DNA from: Pseudomonas putida | Lineage (GTDB): Bacteria > Pseudomonadota > Gammaproteobacteria > Pseudomonadales > Pseudomonadaceae | Assembly: GCF_030159595.1 (NCBI RefSeq) | Contig: NZ_BSKJ01000008.1 | Location: 186,001-250,000, forward strand | Length of the DNA stretch: 64,000 nt | Direction: 5' to 3' | Part shown: in pieces, positions 44,066-51,563 of the stretch | How positions within the stretch are numbered: position 1 is the first letter of the stretch | Layout of the letters: the number at the start of each line of letters is the position of its first letter | Notes under the pieces: generated by a model | The model's input: only the letters and a program-made list of their open reading frames with translations | The model's database searches: none | What the model was told of the DNA's origin: nothing | Position numbers and translations under genes: made by a program

Positions 44066-45238
44066 ATGGCCTTCGACCTGGCGGCGCGCCTGGCCGAACG
44101 GCGCGCCGCAGACCTGTATCGGCAGCGGCCACTGCTGGAAAGCCCGCAGGGGCCGGAAGTGGTGGTCGACGGTCAGCGTTTGCTGGCCTTCTGCAGCAAT
44201 GACTACCTTGGCCTGGCCAACCATCCCGAAGTGATCGCGGCCTGGCAGGCCGGGGCGGAGCGCTGGGGTGTGGGCGGTGGCGCTTCGCACCTGGTGGTCG
44301 GTCACAGCACGCCGCACCATCAGGTTGAAGAGGCGCTGGCCGAACTGACCGGGCGCCCGCGTGCGTTGCTGTTTTCCACCGGCTACATGGCCAACCTGGG
44401 CGCTATCACCGCCTTGGTAGGGCAGGGCGACACGGTGCTGCAAGACCGTCTGAACCATGCCTCACTGTTGGATGGCGGGCTGCTCAGCGGTGCTCGCTTC
44501 AACCGCTACCTGCACAACGACCCCGCCAGCCTGGCCAGCCGCCTGGAGAAGGCCGTCGGCAATACCTTGGTGGTGACCGATGGCGTGTTCAGCATGGACG
44601 GCGACTTGGCCGACCTGCCGGCGCTGGCCGATGTGGCCCGGGCGCGCGGTGCCTGGTTGATGGTCGACGACGCCCATGGCCTGGGTACCTTGGGTACGCA
44701 GGGCGGCGGTATCGTCGAGCACTTCGGCCTGGGCGTGGATGATGTGCCGGTGCTGATCGGCACGCTGGGCAAGGCCTGTGGTACGGCAGGCGCTTTTGTT
44801 GCTGGTAGCGAAGAGCTGATCGAGGCGCTGGTGCAGTTCGCCCGCCCTTACATCTACACCACCAGCCAGCCACCGGCGCTTGCCTGTGCCACGCTCAAGA
44901 GCCTGGAGCTGCTGCGTCGCGAGACTTGGCGCCGTGAGCATCTGACGGCGTTGATTCGCCAGTTCCGTGAAGGCGCGCAGCAGATCGGGCTGCAACTGAT
45001 GGACAGCCCGACACCGATCCAGCCCATCGTGATCGGCGACAGCGCGCAGGCGCTGCGCCTGTCGCGCAGGCTGCGCGAGCGCGGCTTGCTGGTGACGGCC
45101 ATCCGCCCAACCACCGTGCCGGCAGGCAGTGCGCGCCTGCGGGTGACCCTGAGCGCCGCGCACAGCGAAGCGCAGGTGCAGCTATTGTTGAATGCATTGG
45201 CCGAGTGTTATCCACAGTTGGAGAACGCCGATGCGTAA
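44066..45238 (+). CDS. bioF: 8-amino-7-oxononanoate synthase
   Basis: The 390-residue PLP enzyme condenses pimeloyl-ACP with alanine. The PLP lysine is Lys236 in GTLGKACGT, and DDAHGLG supplies the cofactor Asp/His region. The ATG lies one base past the bioB stop and its last bases overlap the bioH start by 8 bases. The sequence includes an isolated DnaA-box 9-mer at 45208-45216. Confidence 0.96.
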   Translation: MAFDLAARLAERRAADLYRQRPLLESPQGPEVVVDGQRLLAFCSNDYLGLANHPEVIAAWQAGAERWGVGGGASHLVVGHSTPHHQVEEALAELTGRPRALLFSTGYMANLGAITALVGQGDTVLQDRLNHASLLDGGLLSGARFNRYLHNDPASLASRLEKAVGNTLVVTDGVFSMDGDLADLPALADVARARGAWLMVDDAHGLGTLGTQGGGIVEHFGLGVDDVPVLIGTLGKACGTAGAFVAGSEELIEALVQFARPYIYTTSQPPALACATLKSLELLRRETWRREHLTALIRQFREGAQQIGLQLMDSPTPIQPIVIGDSAQALRLSRRLRERGLLVTAIRPTTVPAGSARLRVTLSAAHSEAQVQLLLNALAECYPQLENADA

Positions 45239-45962
45239 TCGCCTTGTACTGCTGCCTGGATGGGGCTTGGGCACTGCTTCCCTGGAACCGCTGGCCGCCA
45301 GCTTGCGCGCCCAGGATGCCCGCCTGCAGGTAGAGCTGATGCCCTTGCCGGAATTGGCCGACAGCGATGTTCAGGCCTGGGTCGACCACCTGGATCGCAA
45401 GCTGCCGAACGATGTCTGGTTGGGCGGTTGGTCGCTGGGCGGCATGCTGGCCAGCGCGCTGGCGCACAAGCGCGGTGACCACTGCTGTGGCCTGCTGACC
45501 CTGGCCAGCAACCCCAGCTTCGTGGCCCGTCCGGACTGGCCGCATGGTATGGCCGAAGACACCTTCGGCACCTTCCTCGACGGCTGCCGCAGCCATACCC
45601 ACGTCACGCTCAAGCGCTTCCGCACGCTGTGCAGCGATGGCGCCCAGCAACCGCGTACTTTGCTGCGGCAGCTGGGTGTCGGCGTGCCGGATACCGACCC
45701 GCTGTACCTGGCCACAGGCCTTGAAGTGCTGGCCAAGCTTGATACGCGTGAAGCCCTGCAGGCCTATGCCGGCCCGCAGTTGCATCTGTTTGCCGGTAGC
45801 GATGCACTGGTGCCGGCAGAGGCGGCAAAAGCGTTGAGCGAGTTGCTGCCCGATGTGGAGGTGGGCCTGGTCGAAGACAGTTCCCACGCATTCCTGCTGG
45901 AGTACCCGCAGGAGCTGGCGGCGGGCATCAAAAGTTTCCTGCATGAGAGTGGCGATGACTGA
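45231..45962 (+). CDS. bioH: Pimeloyl-ACP methyl ester esterase
   Basis: The 243-residue alpha/beta hydrolase releases the methyl ester after pimeloyl-ACP is built. The triad reads Ser68 (GGWSLGG), Asp191 (FAGSDALVP) and His219 (DSSHAFLLE). The start overlaps the bioF stop and the gene overlaps bioC by 8 bases, so it is tightly coupled in the biotin operon. Confidence 0.93.
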   Translation: MRNRLVLLPGWGLGTASLEPLAASLRAQDARLQVELMPLPELADSDVQAWVDHLDRKLPNDVWLGGWSLGGMLASALAHKRGDHCCGLLTLASNPSFVARPDWPHGMAEDTFGTFLDGCRSHTHVTLKRFRTLCSDGAQQPRTLLRQLGVGVPDTDPLYLATGLEVLAKLDTREALQAYAGPQLHLFAGSDALVPAEAAKALSELLPDVEVGLVEDSSHAFLLEYPQELAAGIKSFLHESGDD

Positions 45963-46773
45963 CCTTTCCCGTCCGACTTTACCCGGCGCGTTGCCCGACA
46001 AGCGCCAGGTGGCAGCTTCGTTCTCCCGCGCTGCAGCCAGTTATGACAGCGTGGCGGCCTTGCAGCGCGCTGTCGGTCTGAGACTGCTGGAGCAGTTGCC
46101 GACTGGCTTGCAGCCGTCGCGCTGGCTGGACCTGGGCAGCGGCACTGGCCATTTCAGCCGCATCCTGGCGCAGCGTTTTACCCAGGCCAGCGGCGTGGCG
46201 GTGGATATCGCCGAAGGCATGCTGCGCCATGCCCGTCATGAACAGGGTGGGGCGCAGTATCATGTGGCGGGAGATGCCGAGCGTTTGCCGCTGCGTGAGG
46301 GCAGTGTCGACCTGGTGTTTTCCAGCCTGGCCGTGCAGTGGTGCGACCCGTTCGCCAGCGTGCTGGCAGAGGCGTCGCGAGTGCTGCGCCCGGGTGGTGT
46401 GCTGGCCTTCAGCAGCCTGTGCGTGGGTACCCTCGACGAACTGCGCGCCAGCTGGCAGGCGGTGGATGGCCTGGTGCATGTGAACCGCTTCCGCCGCTTC
46501 GAAGATTATCAACGCCTGTGTGCTGCCAGCGGCTTCGAACAACTTGAGCTGCAGCGCTGCCCGCATGTGCTGTACTACCCGGATGTGCGCAGCCTGACCC
46601 ACGAACTCAAGGCGTTGGGGGCACACAACCTGAACCCTGGGCGACCTTCCGGCCTTACCGGTCGGGCGCGCATGCAGGGCCTGCTGCAGGCGTACGAGGC
46701 ATTTCGCCAGCCTGCGGGGCTGCCAGCCACCTATCAAGTGGTCTATGGTGTGTTGCGCAAGCCACAGGCGTAA
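45955..46773 (+). CDS. bioC: Malonyl-ACP O-methyltransferase
   Basis: The 272-residue class I methyltransferase adds a methyl group to malonyl-ACP to start pimeloyl synthesis. The SAM motif is RWLDLGSGTGHFS, followed by VDIAEGMLRHAR and LVFSSLAVQWCD. It overlaps bioH. The start at 45955 begins the conserved KRQVAASFSRAAASYD block after a short leader. Confidence 0.95.
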   Translation: MTDLSRPTLPGALPDKRQVAASFSRAAASYDSVAALQRAVGLRLLEQLPTGLQPSRWLDLGSGTGHFSRILAQRFTQASGVAVDIAEGMLRHARHEQGGAQYHVAGDAERLPLREGSVDLVFSSLAVQWCDPFASVLAEASRVLRPGGVLAFSSLCVGTLDELRASWQAVDGLVHVNRFRRFEDYQRLCAASGFEQLELQRCPHVLYYPDVRSLTHELKALGAHNLNPGRPSGLTGRARMQGLLQAYEAFRQPAGLPATYQVVYGVLRKPQA

Positions 46774-46783
46774 GGGGAGCGAG

Positions 46784-47464
46784 ATGAGCCAGGCCTATTT
46801 CATCGCCGGTACCGATACCGATGTCGGCAAGACCACCATCGCCGCCGGGCTATTGCATGCGGCGCGCTTGCAGGGGATGAGCACGCTGGGGGCCAAGCCG
46901 GTGGCCTCTGGGTGCACGATGACGCCGAAAGGGTTGCGCAATAGTGATGCCCAGGCGCTGATCGACGAGAGCACCATCAAGCTGCCCTATGAGCAGGTCA
47001 ACCCGTTTGCCTTCGAGCCAGCCATTGCCCCGCATGTGGCAGCTCGCGAGGCGGGGGTGACGCTTTCCGTGGCAGAGCTATTGGCCGCGATGCGCAATGT
47101 GCTGCAACAAAATGCCGATTTCACCTTGGTTGAAGGGGCTGGTGGCTGGCGTGTGCCGCTGTCGGGCCTGGAAAACCTGTCTGACCTTGCCGTTGCTTTG
47201 CAACTGCCGGTGATTCTGGTGGTGGGGGTGCGGCTGGGGTGCATCAGCCATGCATTGCTTAGTGCCGAGGCGATCGAGCGTGACGGGTTGCAACTGGCTG
47301 GGTGGGTGGCGAACATCATCGAGCCCCGTACTTCGCGACTCGAAGAGAACCTGGCCAGCCTGGCAGAGCGCTTGCCGGCGCCTTGCCTTGGGCGGGTGCC
47401 CAAACTGAAGCAGGCCAGTGCCGACATGGTGGCTGAGCACCTGCAACTGGATCTACTGGATTAG
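46784..47464 (+). CDS. bioD: Dethiobiotin synthetase
   Basis: The 226-residue enzyme closes the ureido ring of dethiobiotin with CO2 and ATP. The P-loop is GTDTDVGKTT (residues 9-18), followed by KPVASG and VEGAGGWRVPL. AAGGGGAG precedes the ATG. It is the last gene of bioBFHCD. Confidence 0.96.
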   Translation: MSQAYFIAGTDTDVGKTTIAAGLLHAARLQGMSTLGAKPVASGCTMTPKGLRNSDAQALIDESTIKLPYEQVNPFAFEPAIAPHVAAREAGVTLSVAELLAAMRNVLQQNADFTLVEGAGGWRVPLSGLENLSDLAVALQLPVILVVGVRLGCISHALLSAEAIERDGLQLAGWVANIIEPRTSRLEENLASLAERLPAPCLGRVPKLKQASADMVAEHLQLDLLD

Positions 47465-47606
47465 CCGTTTCCAGGCCCGGCCCTTTCGCGGGCATATCCA
47501 AGGCCTATTAACTGGCACCGAGCCATTAGGGATTTAAACGGGTCTTTTCAGGCCCGGCCTGCTTTAATTGAGCCTGTTCGTTATCCAGCGTCAATGGAGT
47601 CCTGAC

Positions 47607-47903
47607 ATGGAAATCACCGGTAGCTCCGCTTATTACGCGGGCTTGAGCGCAATTCAAACCGGCCAGAACCGCATCGATCAGGCCGCCGGCCAGATCGCCA
47701 ACACCACTGCTGAACGTACCGCCACCAGCCAGTCCAGCGATTTTCAGGCTGAGCGCCTGCGCGCGGTCGACCGCAGCCAGCAGATGGACCTGGCCACCAG
47801 CACGGTGCAGATGGCGGTTGGCAAAACCGAAGTCGAGCTTGGCGCAAAGGTGGCCAAGGCATCCGACGAAATGCTCGGCCGGATTATCGATACCTACGCC
47901 TGA
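47607..47903 (+). CDS. Small flagellar-rod-like protein
   Basis: The 98-residue protein resembles the two ends of a flagellar rod protein joined together. Its N-terminus SAYYAGLSAIQTGQNRIDQAAGQIANTTAER recalls the flg_bb_rod pattern. Its C-terminus VQMAVGKTEVELGAKVAKASDEMLGRIIDTYA recalls the rod/hook C-terminus. The large middle domain is missing. It stands alone, 142 bases after bioD, and no flagellar gene is nearby. Relatives in pseudomonads occupy the same spot (P. aeruginosa PA0505 by position). Function is unknown. Confidence 0.75.
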   Translation: MEITGSSAYYAGLSAIQTGQNRIDQAAGQIANTTAERTATSQSSDFQAERLRAVDRSQQMDLATSTVQMAVGKTEVELGAKVAKASDEMLGRIIDTYA

Positions 47904-47936
47904 TTCTCGGCGCACTCGTCAGCATTATCACCAACC

Positions 47937-48028
47937 CCTGTGGGAGCGGGTTTACCCGCGAATGCGTCAGCCCAGACAACATCATTTTCTGGGCGGGCCT
48001 ATTCGCGGGTAAACCCGCTCCCACAAGG
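47937..48028. repeat. REP doublet, GCGGGTTTACCCGCGAA type
   Basis: Inverted copies at 47937-47963 and 48001-48028 lie between the mini rod-like gene and the first acyl-CoA dehydrogenase. Both core arms are perfect. Confidence 0.88.
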
Positions 48029-48121
48029 GCTTTTGGCATGCCATGGCATATTTGCCATTTTTCGTGGCGTAAATGGCACCATAGTCCATCCTTGACAGAA
48101 TGCGGAGCTAAACGTAAGTTT

Positions 48122-48135
48122 CAAACAACTGTTTG
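48122..48135. promoter_or_regulatory. Candidate PsrA operator upstream of the acyl-CoA dehydrogenase
   Basis: CAAAC-N4-GTTTG, extended to TCAAAC-N4-GTTTGA, matches the PsrA consensus (G/C)AAAC-N2-4-GTTT(G/C). It lies 58 bases upstream of the gene start. PsrA represses fatty-acid oxidation genes and lets go of DNA on long-chain fatty acids. Confidence 0.75.
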
Positions 48136-48192
48136 ATCGACGGCCGCCAAGAGCTGGTCACCCCCACAGAACTGACTCAGAGGTTCATCGCA

Positions 48193-49998
48193 ATGCCTGA
48201 TTACAAAGCCCCCTTGCGTGATATCCGCTTCGTTCGCGACGAGCTGCTCGGCTATGAGGCGCACTATCAGAGCCTGCCGGGCTGCCAGGACGCCACGCCC
48301 GACATGGTCGACGCGATCCTTGAAGAAGGCGCGAAGTTCTGTGAGCAGGTGCTGTCGCCGCTGAACCGTGTGGGTGACCAGGAAGGCTGCACCTGGAGCG
48401 AATCGGGCGTTAAAACCCCGACGGGCTTCAAAGCGGCCTATGAGCAGTTCGTCGAAGGCGGCTGGCCGAGCCTGGCCCATGACGTCGAACATGGCGGCCA
48501 AGGCCTGCCGGAGTCGCTGGGCCTGGCCCTGAGCGAAATGGTCGGTGGCTCGAACTGGTCGTGGGGCATGTACCCGGGCCTGTCGCATGGCGCGATGAAC
48601 ACCATCTCCGCGCACGGCACTACCGAGCAGCAGCACACTTACCTGACCAAGCTGGTGTCCGGCGAGTGGACCGGCACTATGTGCCTGACCGAGCCGCACT
48701 GCGGTACCGACCTGGGCATGCTGCGCACCAAGGCCGAGCCACAGGCTGACGGCAGCTACAAGGTGTCGGGTACCAAGATCTTCATTTCGGCCGGTGAACA
48801 CGACATGGCCGACAACATCGTCCATATCGTCCTGGCCCGACTGCCGGACGCACCGGCCGGCACCAAAGGCATTTCGCTGTTCATCGTGCCGAAGTTCCTG
48901 CCTAACGCCGAAGGCGGTGTGGGCGAGCGCAACGGCGTGAGCTGCGGTTCCATCGAACACAAGATGGGTATCCACGGTAACGCCACCTGCGTGATGAACT
49001 TCGATGCGGCCACCGGCTACCTGATCGGCCCGGCCAACAAAGGCCTGAACTGCATGTTCACCTTCATGAACACTGCTCGCCTGGGTACCGCGCTGCAGGG
49101 CCTGGCCCACGCCGAGGTCGCGTTCCAGGGGGGGCTGAAGTACGCCCGTGAGCGCCTGCAGATGCGCTCCCTGACTGGCCCGAAAGCGCCGGACAAGGCC
49201 GCTGATCCGATCATCGTCCACCCGGACGTGCGTCGCATGTTGCTGACCATGAAGGCCTTCGCCGAAGGCAACCGCGCGATGGTGTACTTCACCGCCAAGC
49301 AGGTAGACATCGTCAAGTACAGCCAGGACGAAGAAGAGCGCAAGAAGGCCGATGCCCTGTTGGCATTCCTGACCCCGATCGCCAAGGCGTTCATGACCGA
49401 GGTCGGTTTCGAAGCGGCTAACCATGGTGTGCAGATCTACGGTGGCCATGGCTTCATCGCCGAATGGGGCATGGAGCAGAACGTGCGTGACAGCCGTATC
49501 TCCATGCTGTACGAAGGCACCACCGGTATTCAGGCCCTCGACCTGCTCGGCCGTAAAGTGCTGATGACCCAGGGCGAAGCATTGAAGGGCTTCACCAAGA
49601 TCGTGCACAAGTTCTGCCAGGCGCAAGAAGGCAATGACGCGGTCAAAGAGTTCGTCGAGCCGCTGGCGGCAATCAACAAGGAGTGGGGCGAGCTGACCAT
49701 GAAAGTGGGCATGGCCGCCATGAAGGACCGCGAAGAAGTGGGTGCGGCCTCGGTGGACTACCTGATGTACTCCGGCTACGCCTGCCTGGCCTACTTCTGG
49801 GCCGACATCGCCCGCCTGGCGGCCGAGAAGCTGGCAGCCGGCACCAGCGAAGAGGCGTTCTACACCGCCAAGTTGCAGACGGCGCGCTTCTACTTCCAGC
49901 GTATTCTGCCGCGTACCCGTACCCATGTGGCGACCATGCTGTCGGGTGCCAACAACCTGATGGCGATGGACGAAGAAAACTTCGGTCTGTCGTACTGA
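48193..49998 (+). CDS. Long-form acyl-CoA dehydrogenase 1
   Basis: The 601-residue FAD enzyme catalyses the first step of fatty-acid beta-oxidation. The flavin motif is CLTEPHCGTDLGMLRTKAEP, followed by VSGTKIFISAGEHD and the C-terminal QIYGGHGFIAEWGMEQNVRDSRISMLYEGTTGIQALDLLGRK. The extended C-terminus (about 120 extra residues) marks the 600-residue class. The ATG at 48193 begins MPDYKAPLRDI, shared with the paralogue at 51564. A PsrA box suggests fatty-acid control. Position matches PA0506. Confidence 0.93.
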   Translation: MPDYKAPLRDIRFVRDELLGYEAHYQSLPGCQDATPDMVDAILEEGAKFCEQVLSPLNRVGDQEGCTWSESGVKTPTGFKAAYEQFVEGGWPSLAHDVEHGGQGLPESLGLALSEMVGGSNWSWGMYPGLSHGAMNTISAHGTTEQQHTYLTKLVSGEWTGTMCLTEPHCGTDLGMLRTKAEPQADGSYKVSGTKIFISAGEHDMADNIVHIVLARLPDAPAGTKGISLFIVPKFLPNAEGGVGERNGVSCGSIEHKMGIHGNATCVMNFDAATGYLIGPANKGLNCMFTFMNTARLGTALQGLAHAEVAFQGGLKYARERLQMRSLTGPKAPDKAADPIIVHPDVRRMLLTMKAFAEGNRAMVYFTAKQVDIVKYSQDEEERKKADALLAFLTPIAKAFMTEVGFEAANHGVQIYGGHGFIAEWGMEQNVRDSRISMLYEGTTGIQALDLLGRKVLMTQGEALKGFTKIVHKFCQAQEGNDAVKEFVEPLAAINKEWGELTMKVGMAAMKDREEVGAASVDYLMYSGYACLAYFWADIARLAAEKLAAGTSEEAFYTAKLQTARFYFQRILPRTRTHVATMLSGANNLMAMDEENFGLSY

Positions 49999-50014
49999 TC
50001 CACCGGTTGTACCG

Positions 50015-50050
50015 AAAACCCGCCTGCCTTCCCGGCAGGCGGGTTTTTCG
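50015..50050 (+). terminator. Intrinsic terminator of acyl-CoA dehydrogenase 1
   Basis: AAAACCCGCCTGCC pairs with GGCAGGCGGGTTTT (50015-50028 with 50034-50047), then TTTTT. It starts 17 bases after the stop. Confidence 0.92.
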
Positions 50051-50154
50051 CATCTGGGGCCATTCAATCCAGCCGCAAATTCAACTGTTCATGTGCACTG
50101 CCGATGAAGTAAGGGCACAATGCCACTATTGATCTGCCGGGTTGGAGATTACCC

Positions 50155-51438
50155 TTGTTTCGTTTTAATGCTGTTCGCGCAAGCCACTTTCTGCCATCGC
50201 TGTTTCTTTTGCTGGCTGGGCTCGCTGCGGCGTATGTGAGAGACCTCAGTGTCTTCTTCACTTCGCTGTTCAATGTCCTGCCTACCTTGGTTCTGCTGCT
50301 GGGCGGCGCCTACTGCGCGGTATACCGCCGTCAGCGTGAGCTGTTTCTGATGCTCACGGTGTACATCGCCTACTTCCTGCTTGACACCCAGACTGACTTC
50401 TACCGTGACCATGGTCGTGTGCGCGAGGACGCTGCGGTGACTTTCCATCTGGTGTGCCTGTTGCTGCCAGCGCTGTTCGGCTTGTATGGCGCCTGGCAGG
50501 AACGTACCCACCTGCTGCAGGACCTGGTTGCCCGCGGCGCTGTGCTGTTCGCCGTGGGCAGCGTGGCGGTGGCCCTCGAACAAAGCTACCCGCAAGCGCT
50601 GCTGACCTGGTTGGCGGAGATCCGCTGGCCGGCCTTGCATGGCCAGTGGATGAGCCTGATCCAGATGGTCTACCCACTGTTCCTCGTGGTGTTCATCCTG
50701 CTGGTGGTGCAATACCTGCGTGCGCCCAGGCCACTGCATGCTGCGCAGGTGACCGGCCTGTTGGGCATTTTCTGGATGCTGCCGCAAACCTTCATCCTGC
50801 CATTCACCCTTAACATCATGTGCAGCCAGGTGATGTTGATGATCGCAGCAGCAGTGGCGCACGAGGCCTACCAGATGGCCTTCCGCGACGAGCTGACCGG
50901 CCTGCCGGGGCGCCGCGCGCTGAACGAACGCATGCAACGCCTGGGGCGCAACTATGTGATTGCCATGACCGATGTCGACCACTTCAAGAAATTCAACGAT
51001 ACCCATGGCCACGACGTGGGTGACCAGGTGTTGCGCTTGGTGGCCAGCCGTTTGTCCAAGGTGACCGGCGGCGGCCGGGCCTATCGTTATGGCGGCGAGG
51101 AGTTCGCCCTGGTGTTCGCTGGCAAGACAGCCGAGGAGTGCGTGCCTCATGTGGAAGCCGTGCGCGAGGTAATCGCCAACTATGAGATGCACCTGCGCGA
51201 TCAGTACAACCGTCCGCAGGACGATTCGGCCGGGCGACAACGCCGGGCGGGCAGCAGTGGCGGCACGGTATCGGTCACCATCAGTATCGGCGTGGCCGAG
51301 CGCCAGACCGATCATCGCAACCCCGAGGCGGTACTGAAATCTGCCGACCAGGCGCTGTACAGCGCCAAAGGCGCGGGGCGCAATTGTGTCATGGTGCATG
51401 GGCAACAATCGCAGCGAGGGGCCGTACGCACTGCGTGA
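50155..51438 (+). CDS. Membrane diguanylate cyclase
   Basis: The 427-residue protein has an N-terminal membrane region of six or seven helices (about residues 8-235), followed by a cytoplasmic GGDEF domain (about 245-415). MTDVDHFKKFNDTHGHD and RYGGEEFALVF are intact, so it should make c-di-GMP. The RxxD inhibitory site five residues before GGEEF is missing. The start is TTG at 50155, because GGA lies 8 bases upstream and the hydrophobic region begins there. Confidence 0.88.
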   Translation: MFRFNAVRASHFLPSLFLLLAGLAAAYVRDLSVFFTSLFNVLPTLVLLLGGAYCAVYRRQRELFLMLTVYIAYFLLDTQTDFYRDHGRVREDAAVTFHLVCLLLPALFGLYGAWQERTHLLQDLVARGAVLFAVGSVAVALEQSYPQALLTWLAEIRWPALHGQWMSLIQMVYPLFLVVFILLVVQYLRAPRPLHAAQVTGLLGIFWMLPQTFILPFTLNIMCSQVMLMIAAAVAHEAYQMAFRDELTGLPGRRALNERMQRLGRNYVIAMTDVDHFKKFNDTHGHDVGDQVLRLVASRLSKVTGGGRAYRYGGEEFALVFAGKTAEECVPHVEAVREVIANYEMHLRDQYNRPQDDSAGRQRRAGSSGGTVSVTISIGVAERQTDHRNPEAVLKSADQALYSAKGAGRNCVMVHGQQSQRGAVRTA

Positions 51439-51491
51439 CCAGGGAGTACCATGCGGTCAGTTGATGACCCTATGTCTCGTAAAAGTTGTTC

Positions 51492-51510
51492 GGTTACACT
51501 GCCTGTAACC
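51492..51510. promoter_or_regulatory. Palindromic operator-like element upstream of acyl-CoA dehydrogenase 2
   Basis: GGTTACA-N5-TGTAACC is a perfect 7-bp-arm inverted repeat. It lies 54 bases upstream of the gene. The regulator is not recognised. A second inverted repeat, GCGGT...ACCGC, follows at 51519-51537. Confidence 0.5.
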
Positions 51511-51563
51511 CCTGTGTCGCGGTTTCCCCGAGACCGCCCCGACCCGACTAGCGAGAGGTTGTC

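Noticed and set aside
45208..45216. Exact DnaA box TTATCCACA inside bioF
   Set aside because: A single copy within a coding sequence is compatible with chance and lacks neighbouring boxes.
48121..50067. Open frame of 648 codons opposite acyl-CoA dehydrogenase 1
   Set aside because: Antisense to a clear enzyme gene; residues are those expected of codon mirroring and no domain is visible.
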